The notes below the pieces were generated by a model. The model searched no databases, was not told the DNA's origin, and was given only the letters and a program-made list of their open reading frames with translations. A stretch of DNA of 64,000 bases from Nemertoderma westbladi (taxonomy: Eukaryota > Xenacoelomorpha > Nemertodermatida > Nemertodermatidae), in the NCBI GenBank assembly GCA_032718475.1, contig JAUCBJ010007331.1, forward strand, positions 1 to 64,000, written 5' to 3'. Numbering within the stretch: the first letter of the stretch is position 1; each line of letters opens with the position of its first letter. Below, piece after piece: positions 22,541 to 32,117 of the stretch. Both the position numbers and the translations under genes were made by a program.

Positions 22541-22764
22541 CAACAATGAAGAGAGTATGTGGAGGGGCTGTTTGCCATTGCCATGGGTTAAAAGGGACCA
22601 GCGGCCAATGCCCCTGTTTCCGTCAACCAGGCCCGGCCGTCTGGGCCATTGACGGCGACGTTCACCTGCCGCACGTCTACGATGGAGAAGGGCGACGTGT
22701 ACTGCCACATGTGTTTTCATCGTGATAGTTTACGTCGCTCTTCTTCACAGGAGAGCAGCTAAGA
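22541..22764 (+). CDS. Candidate exon Y, possible transmembrane exon
   Basis: Bounded by an acceptor (TTTTATATTCTAG) and a good donor (AGA|GTAAGT at 22765). It is GC-rich. One frame reads CTATCVFIVIVYVALLHRR, a clear transmembrane-plus-basic stop-transfer pattern, but it contains a TGA at 22650-22652. A second frame from ATG 22546 codes 59 residues beginning MKRVCGGAVCHCHG and stops at 22725. The transmembrane frame exits in phase 1 and joins the 23632 exon without a stop. Either the TGA is a mutation or the reading is coincidental. Confidence 0.35.
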
Positions 22765-23631
22765 GTAAGTTTTTTAATTAATAGTATAAATAATTTAATA
22801 ATTAATACTAAGTTAATAGATAATAATATAATTTTAATTCACTATCCCTATGAGACTACAATTAGGTTCCCATCATTAGCAAAATTATTTTTGGTTTTTA
22901 ACAGGTTTTTTTGGATTTAAATAACATAATTTGTTAAAAGTTACATTTATTCGAGCTTTTTACTTCAGTTTTATTACCACGTTTAATTGCAGCATGGGTC
23001 ATAATATGGGCCACAGGTTTTCAAAGAGTGTGATTATTACAAATAAATATTTATAGGTTTAAGGTAAGGTAAGGTTATTTAAGGTAATGCGATTTAATAA
23101 ACACGGTACAGCGGTATGTCTACATCTTTTCAATTAGTTCAATCAAGTCTAGAAATTAGTTTCTTTATTAATCAACGCCATCTCTACTCTCTCACGTGGT
23201 TTGATAACATCTTCTTAATTGTTCCACCGTATGTTACCATTAGCAGTACCAGATGCTTTGCCTCCCTCCATAAGACAGTTCTATCCGTTGTGTGTTTGCA
23301 CCGGTTAATTTATAATTAAAGCTTTTTAATTAAAAATAGCATCGAAAATATGTAGTTTCGTAATTTATTAAATTGTCTTCTAGAATAGGAAATATTATGT
23401 TCTAGAATATTTTTATATTGTAATAATGTTTGAAGATGATGTTCTATTCTATAACATTAATAAACATCAGAAACGTGGAAAAATAGCATAATTATAATGA
23501 ACATGGGGGGGGGGGGGGGGAATTTAGTAAAGTTGGTCGAAACTTAACGTTTGACATTTTAAGCCGAATAATTATTTTGCTTGAAATTTATGGCAATGGC
23601 GACCAAAACCGATTACATATCTACTCGTTAG
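22765..23631. other. AT-rich stretch, possible intron
   Basis: No supported gene. Contains a G16 run at 23505-23520. If exons Y and Z belong together, this is their intron. Confidence 0.35.
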
Positions 23632-23731
23632 GTGGAGCTCCTCCAATCGGGGATAGTGAACCGGAAGGTCCTGGAACTGATCCCGAACCAACAGAAGAGC
23701 CAACAACTGCACGAGGATTACTTGGAAAAAG
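23632..23731 (+). CDS. Candidate exon Z, 100 nt
   Basis: Bounded by TTAG and the donor AAAAG|GTGAGC. Two of three frames are open. Joined in phase 1 to exon Y it reads GAPPIGDSEPEGPGTDPEPT then EEPTTARGLLGK, an acidic Pro-rich tail. The other frame reads ELLQSGIVNRKVLELI and QLHEDYLEK. Both frames continue without a stop through a splice to 27266. The function is unknown. Confidence 0.35.
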
Positions 23732-23752
23732 GTGAGCACTATAGCAACTATA

Positions 23753-24702
23753 TTACCCCGTGTTCCAGAATATAGTGTCGTAATTCAGTGATACCCACAA
23801 ATGTTCTACAAATCTTAATGAGATTGCATGAAATCTGAAATATAAGTATTTTCACCTCCTGACCACTGACTGGATGAGCCAGAAATTTTAATTTTGCTTT
23901 CAATCTTTAGCTACAAGGATTTAAAATAAGTGACTCCGGCAACATAGCACCAGTCCCGCGCAGTATTTCTTCTACCGTATAGCTGTTTGTTGGTACCAAT
24001 GGAAAGCTGGCCATGCAAGGATTCCAAATATGTAACACAATTTGAATTTTGTTGAAAAATAGCTGAGATATGAGCGTTCAAATGTTGCATGGTTTTGCAA
24101 TGACGCGAGGCTATTTTATTCTATTAATAAATATACCATTATTCTGGAACATTTTTTAAATGTATGAATAGCTACGTAATAGTATGATTAAAGATGTAAT
24201 GCATTGTTGCCCAGCTACGTATTTGGATAAACAAAATATTCCAGATTATGATGCATTTATTAAATAGAATAAAATAGCCTCGCGCAGGTGCATAACCATG
24301 CAACATTTGAACGCTCATATCTCAGCTATTTTTCAACGAAATTGAAATTGCGTTACATATTTGACATATTTTTTTTATTTTTTTGTTATTTTTTTTTTTA
24401 TTTGACATATTGACATATTTGACGTTACATACTTTCCATTGGTACCAACAAACAGCTATAAGGTAGAAGAATAACTGCGGCGTAACTGGTGTAATATCGC
24501 TGGAGACACTTTTTTTAAACGCTTGTAGCTAAAGATTGAAAGCAAAAATAAAAATTCTGGCTCACCCAGTTAGTGGTCGGGAGGTGAAACTATCTCTGTT
24601 TCAAATTTCATGCAATCTCATTACGATTTGTAAAAAAATTAGGGGGGGGGGGGGGGGGGGTGTCACTGAATTACGACATTATATTCTGGGACATGGTGTA
24701 AT
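23753..24702. mobile_element. ~950-bp foldback element
   Basis: Two arms of about 430 bp pair in inverted order around a centre near 24190. The outer ends match as CAGAATATAGTGTCGTAATT (left) and the complement of CAGAATATAATGTCGTAATT (right). Inner matches include GCAACATTTGAACGCTCATA and TCTCAGCTATTTTTCAAC, and CCATTGGTACCAACAAACAG. The right arm has acquired a G19 run at 24642-24660. No transposase and no convincing target duplication. A diverged relative is at 26530-26960. Confidence 0.75.
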
Positions 24703-25118
24703 GCTTTAGTTCTAGTTCTGGTAATCTTCACGTGGGGGTAAAGCATTTATGATTACTTCAGTATTTCTTTTTTACAAATATCATTTTTTACTTATTTTAT
24801 ATGAAGTAGAAGAGAACTCATTCATAAATTAATTATCAATCGAATAGTTACGTTTTACGTTTAATATTAGTTTTAGGTTAGAGTAGTGTTTGTTATAGTG
24901 TTGTTAACACTACAGTATAGTGTTTGTGTAATATTGTAACCAAGTAAGAACCCCTTGGAAATAAACTGAAGGCATTAATTGGCGACGGTTCTTGTTTAAA
25001 TAAATTTAATTTAATAGGTAACAATTAAAGGCTCCAACTAACTGTGATTAGTTATTTTCAATTATATTGGTTAATTAGATTGTCAGATTTCTATGGAAGA
25101 CACTCTTGATTATTAAAC
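24703..25118. other. 5' flank of zinc-finger gene
   Basis: AT-rich, no supported gene. It contains a GTTATAGTGTTGTTAACACTACAGTATAGTG stretch of short inverted words. It may hold the promoter of the downstream zinc-finger gene, but no clear TATA box is visible. Confidence 0.35.
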
Positions 25119-25772
25119 ATGTACTCTAATACTTTGAGTGACGCTGCTTGGGATTTACTGGATCGTTTCATGGCAGATGAAAGTGATTCTCAGTCCGGTG
25201 ATGAAGAACAAGAGAACTGCGTCGCTCCACCAACTGTTAATAAAGAAATCGACACCAGCGGTATAAATGTTATCAGTTTTAAATCAGAAGCGGAATATAT
25301 TGGTGGTACTTCTGAAGATACATCTCGAAAGATCAAACAAGAGTTCTGTACAGATGAACAATATGTTTATAATCAAATCAGCAACACAAACAGCGGAATA
25401 AACGTTATTAGTTTTAAATCAGAAGCGGGACCTATATGTGGTACTTCCGAAGATAAATCTCGAATTGTAAAACAGGAGTTGTTTATTGAGGAACCATCGG
25501 GTGGAGATGAATATATTTCAGATAATCAAAGGAAACAATCATATAATTGCGTTTATTGTGATAAACAATTCTGTCACAAAAAGAGTCTAAATATACACAT
25601 AGAATCAGTTCATAAAGGAATCAAATATAATTGCGATTCTTGTGACAAACAATTTAGTGATAAAGGGTATCAAAAGAGACATATTCAATCAGTTCATAAA
25701 GGAATCAAATATAATTGCGTATCTTGTGACAAACAATTTACTAACAAACTGAATCTAAAGAGACACATGTAA
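25119..25772 (+). CDS. C2H2 zinc-finger protein, prematurely stopped
   Basis: Predicted nuclear DNA-binding protein of 217 residues. An acidic Ser/Glu-rich N-terminus is followed by an internal duplication: GINVISFKSEA at residues 48-58 and 93-103, each followed by GTSED and by a sumoylation-type motif (IKQE 72-75, VKQE 117-120). C2H2 fingers start at Cys144 and Cys172 with the spacing C-x2-C-x12-H-x4-H. A third starts at Cys200 and ends after its first His (216) because GAA has become TAA at 25770. Linkers read HKGIKYNC. The frame downstream still encodes finger sequence, so the stop is a recent loss or an allele. The N-terminal Met is the first in frame. Confidence 0.8.
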   Translation: MYSNTLSDAAWDLLDRFMADESDSQSGDEEQENCVAPPTVNKEIDTSGINVISFKSEAEYIGGTSEDTSRKIKQEFCTDEQYVYNQISNTNSGINVISFKSEAGPICGTSEDKSRIVKQELFIEEPSGGDEYISDNQRKQSYNCVYCDKQFCHKKSLNIHIESVHKGIKYNCDSCDKQFSDKGYQKRHIQSVHKGIKYNCVSCDKQFTNKLNLKRHM

Positions 25773-26048
25773 TCAGTTCATAAAGGAATCAAATACAGTA
25801 TAATTGCGTTTCTTGTGATAATTTGCTGCGAAAAGTAATCTAAAACACACATGGAATCAGTTCATTAAGGAATCAAATATAATTGCATTTCTTGTGACAA
25901 ACAATTTAAAAATAAATTGAATCTAAAGAGGCACATTCAATCAATCCATAAAGGTGTCAAGTATAATTGCGTGCTTTGTAATAATGTTTACTCCTTAAAA
26001 GGGACTCTACGGAGACATATCAACTCTGTTCATAAAGAAACCAATTAA
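25773..26048 (+). pseudogene. Decayed downstream fingers of the zinc-finger gene
   Basis: Continues the finger array out of frame. A 5-bp insertion (AAATACAGTATAATTG in place of AAATATAATTG) and a second nonsense change (CATTAAGGAATC) break finger 4. Fingers 5 and 6 are readable: NCISCDKQFKNKLNLKRH and NCVLCNNVYSLKGTLRRH, ending HKETN and a natural stop at about 26046. The ancestral protein had about six fingers. Confidence 0.75.
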
Positions 26049-26140
26049 ACTGGCTGATGGCTGAAACGTTGACTTCCCATATCCATCGCAATTTATGAAC
26101 ATGAACTCCTACACTGCAGTCTGTCTTTTCGTCTCCTTGA

Positions 26141-26446
26141 GCCCCCTGTTCACATCCAACGGTGCATGAGTGTTAAAGTAGTCCGGCGGTATTGAAGTGG
26201 TAAGCCAGCGGTACACTACCCGGAGCCCGTTCCCACCCAACGGTACCGTTGCGGTAACTGATTGCCTATCTGTCGACTGTGAATTCAACAGGAAATTACA
26301 GTAATTCTTTTAACATTGTTTAAATGGGCTGCGGTAAACCGCGCGGTTTAGCGCACAACTACCTGGTGGGTCGTTCACAGTCAGCGGTGTACGGCTGGCC
26401 CTGGGGTACACCGCGCGGTGTACCGTTCCAATTGATGTGAACGGGC
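26141..26446. mobile_element. Short MITE with ~15-bp inverted ends
   Basis: The left end GCCCCCTGTTCACATC mirrors the right end (complement AGGCCCGTTCACATC). Next inward, AACGGT is inverted as well. The interior is GC-rich and has two ACCGCGCGGT palindromes. A 3-bp target duplication is possible but not clear, so the superfamily is undecided (PIF/Harbinger or hAT-like). It lies about 100 bp after the zinc-finger remnant. Confidence 0.5.
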
Positions 26447-26529
26447 CTTTACATACAATTATATATGCGTGCGCTGTGTGATCTTAAACCGATGGCTGGT
26501 CCTATTTCTGATTTAATGTCGTTGTTTCT

Positions 26530-26960
26530 ATATATATTCTTTCATATACATTTTGTTTATGTATGAATAGATACGTACTGTTATTATTAGGTATTACATT
26601 GTTGCCCAGCGAGTTAGTTACAAGATAATTTTTACTGCAAAATGCTATTTATTATTGTCAATTATATATAAACTGGAATAAGTAAATTGAAATAAATGTA
26701 AGAAAATTGAGGATCAATGGCGTCTTTCTCCGAAGAGTGTTCTAATCTTCCCATAAATAAGTTTCCTCTCAGACTCTATTGTCTCTATTCCTATGATATT
26801 CCAGAATTATGTTTAATTATGCAATAATCCACAACCAATCGCTATATCGTATATATAATGTCCATATCTCAGCTATTCCTCAACAAAATTCAATTTGGGA
26901 TCCCTGCAACATCATTTTTCTATTGGCACAAACATTGTTTGATATTGAAGAATTTAGAAT
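26530..26960. repeat. Diverged relative of the 950-bp foldback element
   Basis: TGTATGAATAGATACGTA, CATTGTTGCCCAGC, ATATCTCAGCTATTCCTCAA and ATTGGCACAAACA correspond in order to the centre and right arm of 23753-24702, with many substitutions. No intact inverted arms remain. Confidence 0.5.
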
Positions 26961-27265
26961 ATAATATTGTTTTTTTTGTAAATGTTCCCTGTGAAATGTT
27001 TCCAAACGGTTTTAAAAATTTTGGAAAATGTGCCCAAAGGCGAAATTAGAAGGCCAATTTTTAAAAGTGAAAATTGTAGGCAATCCATTAGGTACTTGGG
27101 CACTGAGATGTATTGCTTGTTTTCTATGATTTCTGTAAAAAATTATTATTATATAAATATCAATACGGCCTCAGGTGGACCTAGGCTCTTGGACAGAGGT
27201 TCGGTTGATGGAAACAGACCAATCATAGTGATGTGTAACCTTTCAAAATAACATTTTTTTGTCAG

Positions 27266-27408
27266 TTCGAAACGACTCGAAACAGGAGACCAAGAAATTG
27301 AAGAAATTATCGATGACTGGAAACCTCACTGAGGATGAGGTATCCGTTTTCAGCCAACTTATAAACAACACCATCCAAAAATTCGTGTATTTCGATCCCA
27401 AAAATTAG
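27266..27408 (+). CDS. Candidate terminal exon before the 23-bp minisatellite
   Basis: Follows a strong acceptor (ACATTTTTTTGTCAG). One frame reads SKQETKKLKKLSMTGNLTED, SVFSQLINNTIQKFVYFDPK and ends at TAG 27406-27408. A second frame, entered in phase 2 from the 23632 exon, reads SKRLETGDQEIEEIIDDWKP and ends at a TGA near 27332. The first frame's last codons lie inside the first minisatellite unit. Partner exons are uncertain. Confidence 0.35.
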
Positions 27409-27805
27409 TGCATTTCATTTCGATCCCAAAAATTCGTGTATTTCGATCCCAAAAATTCGTGTATTTCGATCCCAAAAATTCGTGTATTTCGATCCCAAAA
27501 AATTCGTGCATTTCGATCCCAAAAATTCGTTTATTTCGATCCCAAAAATTCGTGTATTTCGATCCCAAAAATTCGTGTATTTCGATCCCAAAAATTCGTG
27601 TATTTCGATCCCAAAAATTCGTGTATTTCGATCCCAAAAGTTCGTGCATTTCGATCCCAAAAATTCGTGTATTTCGATCCCAAAAATTCGTGTATTTCGA
27701 TCCCAAAAATTCGTGTATTTCGATCCCAAAAATTCGTGTATTTCGATCCCAAAAATTCGTGTATTTCGATCCCAAAAAATCGTGTATTTTAATCACAAAA
27801 ATTCG
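27387..27805. repeat. 23-bp minisatellite, ~18 copies
   Basis: The unit is AAAAATTCGTGTATTTCGAT followed by CCC. Most copies are identical, with a few CGTGCATT or AAAAAATT variants. The long frames on both strands here are products of the repeat. Confidence 0.92.
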
Positions 27806-28032
27806 TTGAGGTTAAATCTGTTGCATTGAATTCACTATCTCTCCGGCAGTGGCCGATATAAGGGGTCCCCCCGTGCTTGGGGGATTGTTTATTTATCTAT
27901 TATAATAATTTAAAGTATTATTATAATACTTTATATAATGTTTTGATATGTAAGTAAAAACAGAAGGGGATAGACCTCATTGCCGATGGAATAAAAACAT
28001 TTACTTTAATTTTAAATATCCTCATAAATAAT

Positions 28033-28226
28033 CCTAGTTTTTAAATTTAACGTGGTACGTACTAAAAAGCGGAAACACCTGGAAACAGCTGGAAAAACCT
28101 AGTTTTATAAATATTGAGGCAGAAACAATAGTTCGGCATATTTGTTCGAGTGGAGTAGTATCATTAGTAGAACAAGTTCGTGGGGCCATCGCGCAGGACG
28201 AGGCTAAGTTATTAGATACAGATTAA
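28033..28226 (+). CDS. Candidate terminal exon, unrecognised protein
   Basis: A stop-free frame ending at TAA 28224 reads KQLEKPSFINIEAETIVRHI, CSSGVVSLVEQVRGAIAQDE and AKLLDTD. The helical, protein-like composition and a possible acceptor at about 28122 (TATAAATATTGAGGCAG) suggest a 3' coding exon of about 104 nt. No upstream partner could be assigned. Confidence 0.3.
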
Positions 28227-28329
28227 AATTGAGCAATTCTATCCCAAAATCGGTACTTAAGAAATTTAAATAAATAATTTAGAAAATTTAACCAAACTTT
28301 TACTTAAAAAAAAACTTTTGCATTGGCAG

Positions 28330-28492
28330 CTTGTTATCGATGTCATAGAAGTCCACAGTCAAACTACTCAAAAAATTCAATGCATTCTTCAGTCCTCGGG
28401 TCCCGCTCATCGGTTAGTCCAGTTTGCCCGTAGCGCTAGCGCAGTAGCGATACCAAAAGCCGAGGTCGCCGAGGCCTGCGGTGGCCTTGATG
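28330..28492 (+). CDS. Candidate internal exon, 163 nt
   Basis: Bounded by TTGGCAG and a strong donor GATG|GTGAGT. The frame reads LVIDVIEVHSQTTQKIQCIL, QSSGPAHRLVQFARSASAV and AIPKAEVAEACGGLD, open throughout and GC-richer than the flanks. It ends in phase 1. The product is not recognised. The next exon would have to lie beyond the piggyBac element or was not seen. Confidence 0.35.
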
Positions 28493-28675
28493 GTGAGTTG
28501 TTTGAGTACCGGTACAATACAATATTTTGCTGGGTATTGCAGTATTGGGCTGTTGGTGTACCTACGGTCTGACAGTAGTGCAGTAGCGGATACCGGAACC
28601 GGAAGGAATAAAGGTCAGCTGGTACAACTTACAACCTGACAATATGTCAGTCTGTCTTAAGTCCGCATAATTTAA

Positions 28676-30579
28676 CCCTTTGCTGCTCGAATTATTTTTA
28701 ATGGTTTAGAACATTTTTTTTTAGGTTAGATAAACTGAAAACAGTCTAAAAGAACACATTAATGCCAAAAAATTTTTTTTTTTATTATTTGAATATTTTT
28801 AATGAATGTTGTTCAGGAACAACAATGAGCATTAATGGTAGCAAAAATATTTGGTAAAATAGTATCAGATTCATCTTCCCCACTATCATTACTATCTGGT
28901 ATGACAATTGACATCTTATTACAATTATCTGGTATGACACCTTCTCTTTGTTTTGGCACCGAACTACTACTCCTAGGATCGGTATGCTGCATTGGAGCTG
29001 CATTTTTAAGAAAGCTTTGCCGGCTTGTCGACAAAATTTCGCCGCCGCAACTCCCTATAACCCATTTCATTTGCTAGATCATCCGCATCTTCAAAGTCAA
29101 AGTCCTTCAAGATGCATCTCAAGAAAGTCATGGGCTTTCCACCATGCTTATTCACTCAATGAGGCCTTCAAAACACAAGATTATGCACTGGCTGGTCCTC
29201 ACGGTGAAAGCAATGTCCTGCAAAGCGGAGGCGGCTTTGTTCTAGTGTCAAGCTTGGAGGAACCAATGAGAGGCACCTCCAATGTTTTATAGTGTCTGGT
29301 TGGAGATGTGTGCATTGTACTTGACACAGTGAAGTACTACTAATACGATCGGCATGCTGCATTGCAGCTGCATTATATATATATATTACATATATAATAA
29401 GAATGCTGGGCCGGCTTGTCGACAAAATTTTTCCGCCACAATTCCCAATCACACATTTTTGCTAGATCATCCGTATCTTCAAAGCTAGTGTCCTTCAAGA
29501 TGCGTCTCAAGAAAGTCATGGGCTGTCCACTAAGCATATTCACTCTACGAGGCCTCTGAAGCACAAGATTATGCACTGGCTGGTCCTCACGGCGAAAGCA
29601 ATGTCCTGCAAAGGCGGAGGCGGCTTTGTTCTAGTGTCAAGTTTGGGGGAACAAATGAGACACCTCCAATGTTATATAGTGTCTGGTTGGAGATGTGTGC
29701 ATTGTACTTGATATAGTGAGTTACCGGTACTACTACTACGATCGGCATGCTGCATTCAGCTGCATTATATATGTATTACATATATATTAAGAATGCTGTG
29801 CTGGCTTGTCGAAAAGATTGCGCCGCAACAATACCCTATCACCCATGACATTTGCTAGATCATCTGCATCTTCAAGGCCAGTGTCCTTTAGGATGCGTCT
29901 CAAGAAAGTCATGGGCTGTCCACCATGCTTATTCGTTCCATGAGAGCGCCAAAGCACAAGGTTATGCAGTGGCTGGTCATTACGGCGTAAGCAATGTCCT
30001 GCAAAGCGGAGGCGGTTCCGTTCAAGTGGCAAGCTAGTGGAGATTAATGGAACACCTCCAATGCTGTATAGAGTTTGGTTGGAGATGTGTTCATTGTACT
30101 TGACAGAGTGAACTCTGCGCAGCATTCTTGTGAAAGTGCCTGTGAAAGTGTGAAATAAAAACTAATAACAGTGTAATTATAGCTTTCTTAAATGGGCAAT
30201 GTTGTTGTGGGACAACAATCTTTAAAACACTACTCACTTGGTTAAAATCTATTAACAATCTATTGGAGCATTCGAAAATCATCTTAGACATATTTTCCTA
30301 TCTACTCAATTTTTTTGGAACGGAAAAATTAAAGGGAATTGTCTTTTTTAACAATATGAATGCACGTGTTTTTTCAATTACCGCTTATTGAAGCATAGGC
30401 TCACAATATGTAAGCCAATGTTCAAATTTCCCTCTGGAAAGCAAAGGAAACTGATCCTCAGGTACAAGAAACATGTTGACAACCCATATCAACCAATTAG
30501 ATTTCACATATTACCATTCTGAGATTAGGAGAGCCAATAATAGGAATGTTGTTCCGGAACAACACTGAGCAGCAAAGGG
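28676..30579. mobile_element. piggyBac-type element, 1.9 kb, non-autonomous
   Basis: Flanked by TTAA on both sides (28672-28675, 30580-30583), with perfect 13-bp inverted ends CCCTTTGCTGCTC / GAGCAGCAAAGGG. TTAA targets and CCCTTTG ends define piggyBac. Subterminal palindromes GTTGTTCAGGAACAAC (28808) and GTTGTTCCGGAACAAC (30548) mirror each other. A minus-strand remnant near 28815-28960 reads an acidic stretch (DSNDSGEDESDT), like the N-terminus of piggyBac transposases; no catalytic core is left. The interior is occupied by tandem LINE 3' ends. Confidence 0.88.
28963..30130 (-). repeat. Three tandem LINE family 1 3' ends in piggyBac
   Basis: Three head-to-tail units of about 370-400 bp (starting near 28963, 29331 and 29728). 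Each encodes on the minus strand the last ~110 residues of the LINE at 41163-44850 (FLRRILKDT, EDADDLANV, DKPAQHS) and its 3' tail GCAGCATGCCGATC with a TAG/TAC run. All are 5'-truncated near the same place. Units 2 and 3 share an ATATATGTATTACATATA-type insertion in the tail, so at least one unit arose by tandem duplication and not by independent insertion. Confidence 0.75.
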
Positions 30580-30664
30580 TTAAAAACTTCCATGGCTGCA
30601 TGGTTGCCGCGTTGGCGCGCCGATTGGTGACCAACGACCTGAAGACGGTAGCGGTAACTCTGTA

Positions 30665-30975
30665 CCACTGTCACAGTACCGGTACCGTACTGTAATCCAG
30701 CTGATGCCAAGCCTAATAATTTTTGGAGAGATAAATTTATTATAACTGCAAGACAGTTACACAGATGCTGCACCAAGACCCCACGCAAATTCAACTTGAA
30801 AAAGTTCTAAACTTTTGCCAGACTACAAATGTACCAAGTTTGGATATATTTTATCGAGATTTGGCTGAGTTATTAACGTTTAAAATTGGACACAACAGAG
30901 CAACAGACACACCGATTGAGTTGGTGGTACCTGTATGCTAAGCTCGCTTACTTTCGTCGCTCGCCCCACAAACTA
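30665..30975 (+). repeat. Dispersed repeat, copy 2
   Basis: Second copy of the family at 1385-1760, with the same landmark order and the same end CTCGCCCCACAAAC. Differences are scattered; the ACGACAGA microsatellite is replaced by CAACAGAGCAACAGACAC. Confidence 0.65.
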
Positions 30976-31214
30976 ATGAAAATTTTATATCTGAGATTTT
31001 ATTCATGACATTTTTATTCAACATCTACTACTGTATATTGTAAACCACCTTACCCAATAAACAAACTAAAGTGACTGGGATGCAACACTGAACTACTAAT
31101 TATATTTGTATCATGCTGTTTAGTAAATGAGCAGCCTACCCTTTTTCTGTAGATTAGTACAGTAGTAGGTTTTGAAGGCTGAACTGGGAGATGATGGGGG
31201 GCGTTGTAGCATAA

Positions 31215-31475
31215 GGGGGGGGGGGGGGGGGGGGGGTATTGCAATGGGTCTACTTCGCCTCCCCTGGACCTGACCAAGTACCATATGACACAATGACTGG
31301 GAGGAATAATTACATTTATCATAGACCATAGTAAAATGCCCGGGGGGGGGGGGGGTTCTACCATACAACACTACCGTTCGGTACTGAACACCGGTACTGT
31401 TCGGTACTGAACACCGGTACCGTTCGGTACTGAACACCGGTTCCGTTCGGTACTGAACACCGGTATTGTTCGGTA
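31215..31475. repeat. G22 and G14 runs and a 23-bp minisatellite
   Basis: Uninterrupted G runs at 31215-31236 and 31342-31355. They are followed at 31373-31475 by about 4.5 copies of GTTCGGTACTGAACACCGGT plus ACC or ACT. The unit contains overlapping near-palindromes GTTCGGTACTGAAC and ACCGGT. Confidence 0.85.
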
Positions 31476-31489
31476 CTTAAACTCTGGTC

Positions 31490-32117
31490 GGTAAATCAAG
31501 AGTGATCATGGCTTTTATTCCAACATTTTTTTTAATTGGCGTATTTCAACTGAAGGAGATGTTAGATTATTTGTTATATTTACTTACTTACCGTGTTTCA
31601 TACATTGAATAAGTTCGTTAAGTAATTAACGAAATCGGTGAACAAAGGCAACAGAATCCCATATAATACTAATAATGTTAGGCTATGGTATTAAAGCCAT
31701 GCATCATGAAACCTGGGTCTTCCCATTAAACTGAAACAAATACAGTAGTTACCAAGGAACATTTGACCAATTTCGTGGAACCTTTGACACTGTGGAACCA
31801 TTGGCACGGATGGAATCCATAACTAATTGTAGGAAATCAGTGATTTTCCATTTTCCATTTTTAATTTTTCTATGTATATAACTATTGTTTGGGCATTAAT
31901 ATAAGATTTTCTCCTAAAATAAAATAATAATTTTTCAATAAAATTCGTAATGTAGCACTTGATAAGATTATGGCTCTTGTTTCTAGTATAATACTTTTAA
32001 TACTCCTCTGTATAGTTATAGAGTGGTAGATTATAAAACTTGATATAAATTTTTGGTTTATTTGCTACTAATTACAACTACACAATACATATAACAATAA
32101 CATATTATACACCAATT
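31490..32117. other. 3' flank of receptor gene A
   Basis: AT-rich, no gene. On the minus strand AATAAA lies at 32057-32062, about 55 bp after the stop codon of the receptor gene, and is its likely polyadenylation signal. Confidence 0.5.

Noticed and set aside
27359-27829. Long frames on both strands in the 23-bp minisatellite
   Set aside because: Period 23 with no stop in several frames; no independent coding evidence beyond the candidate exon ending at 27408.
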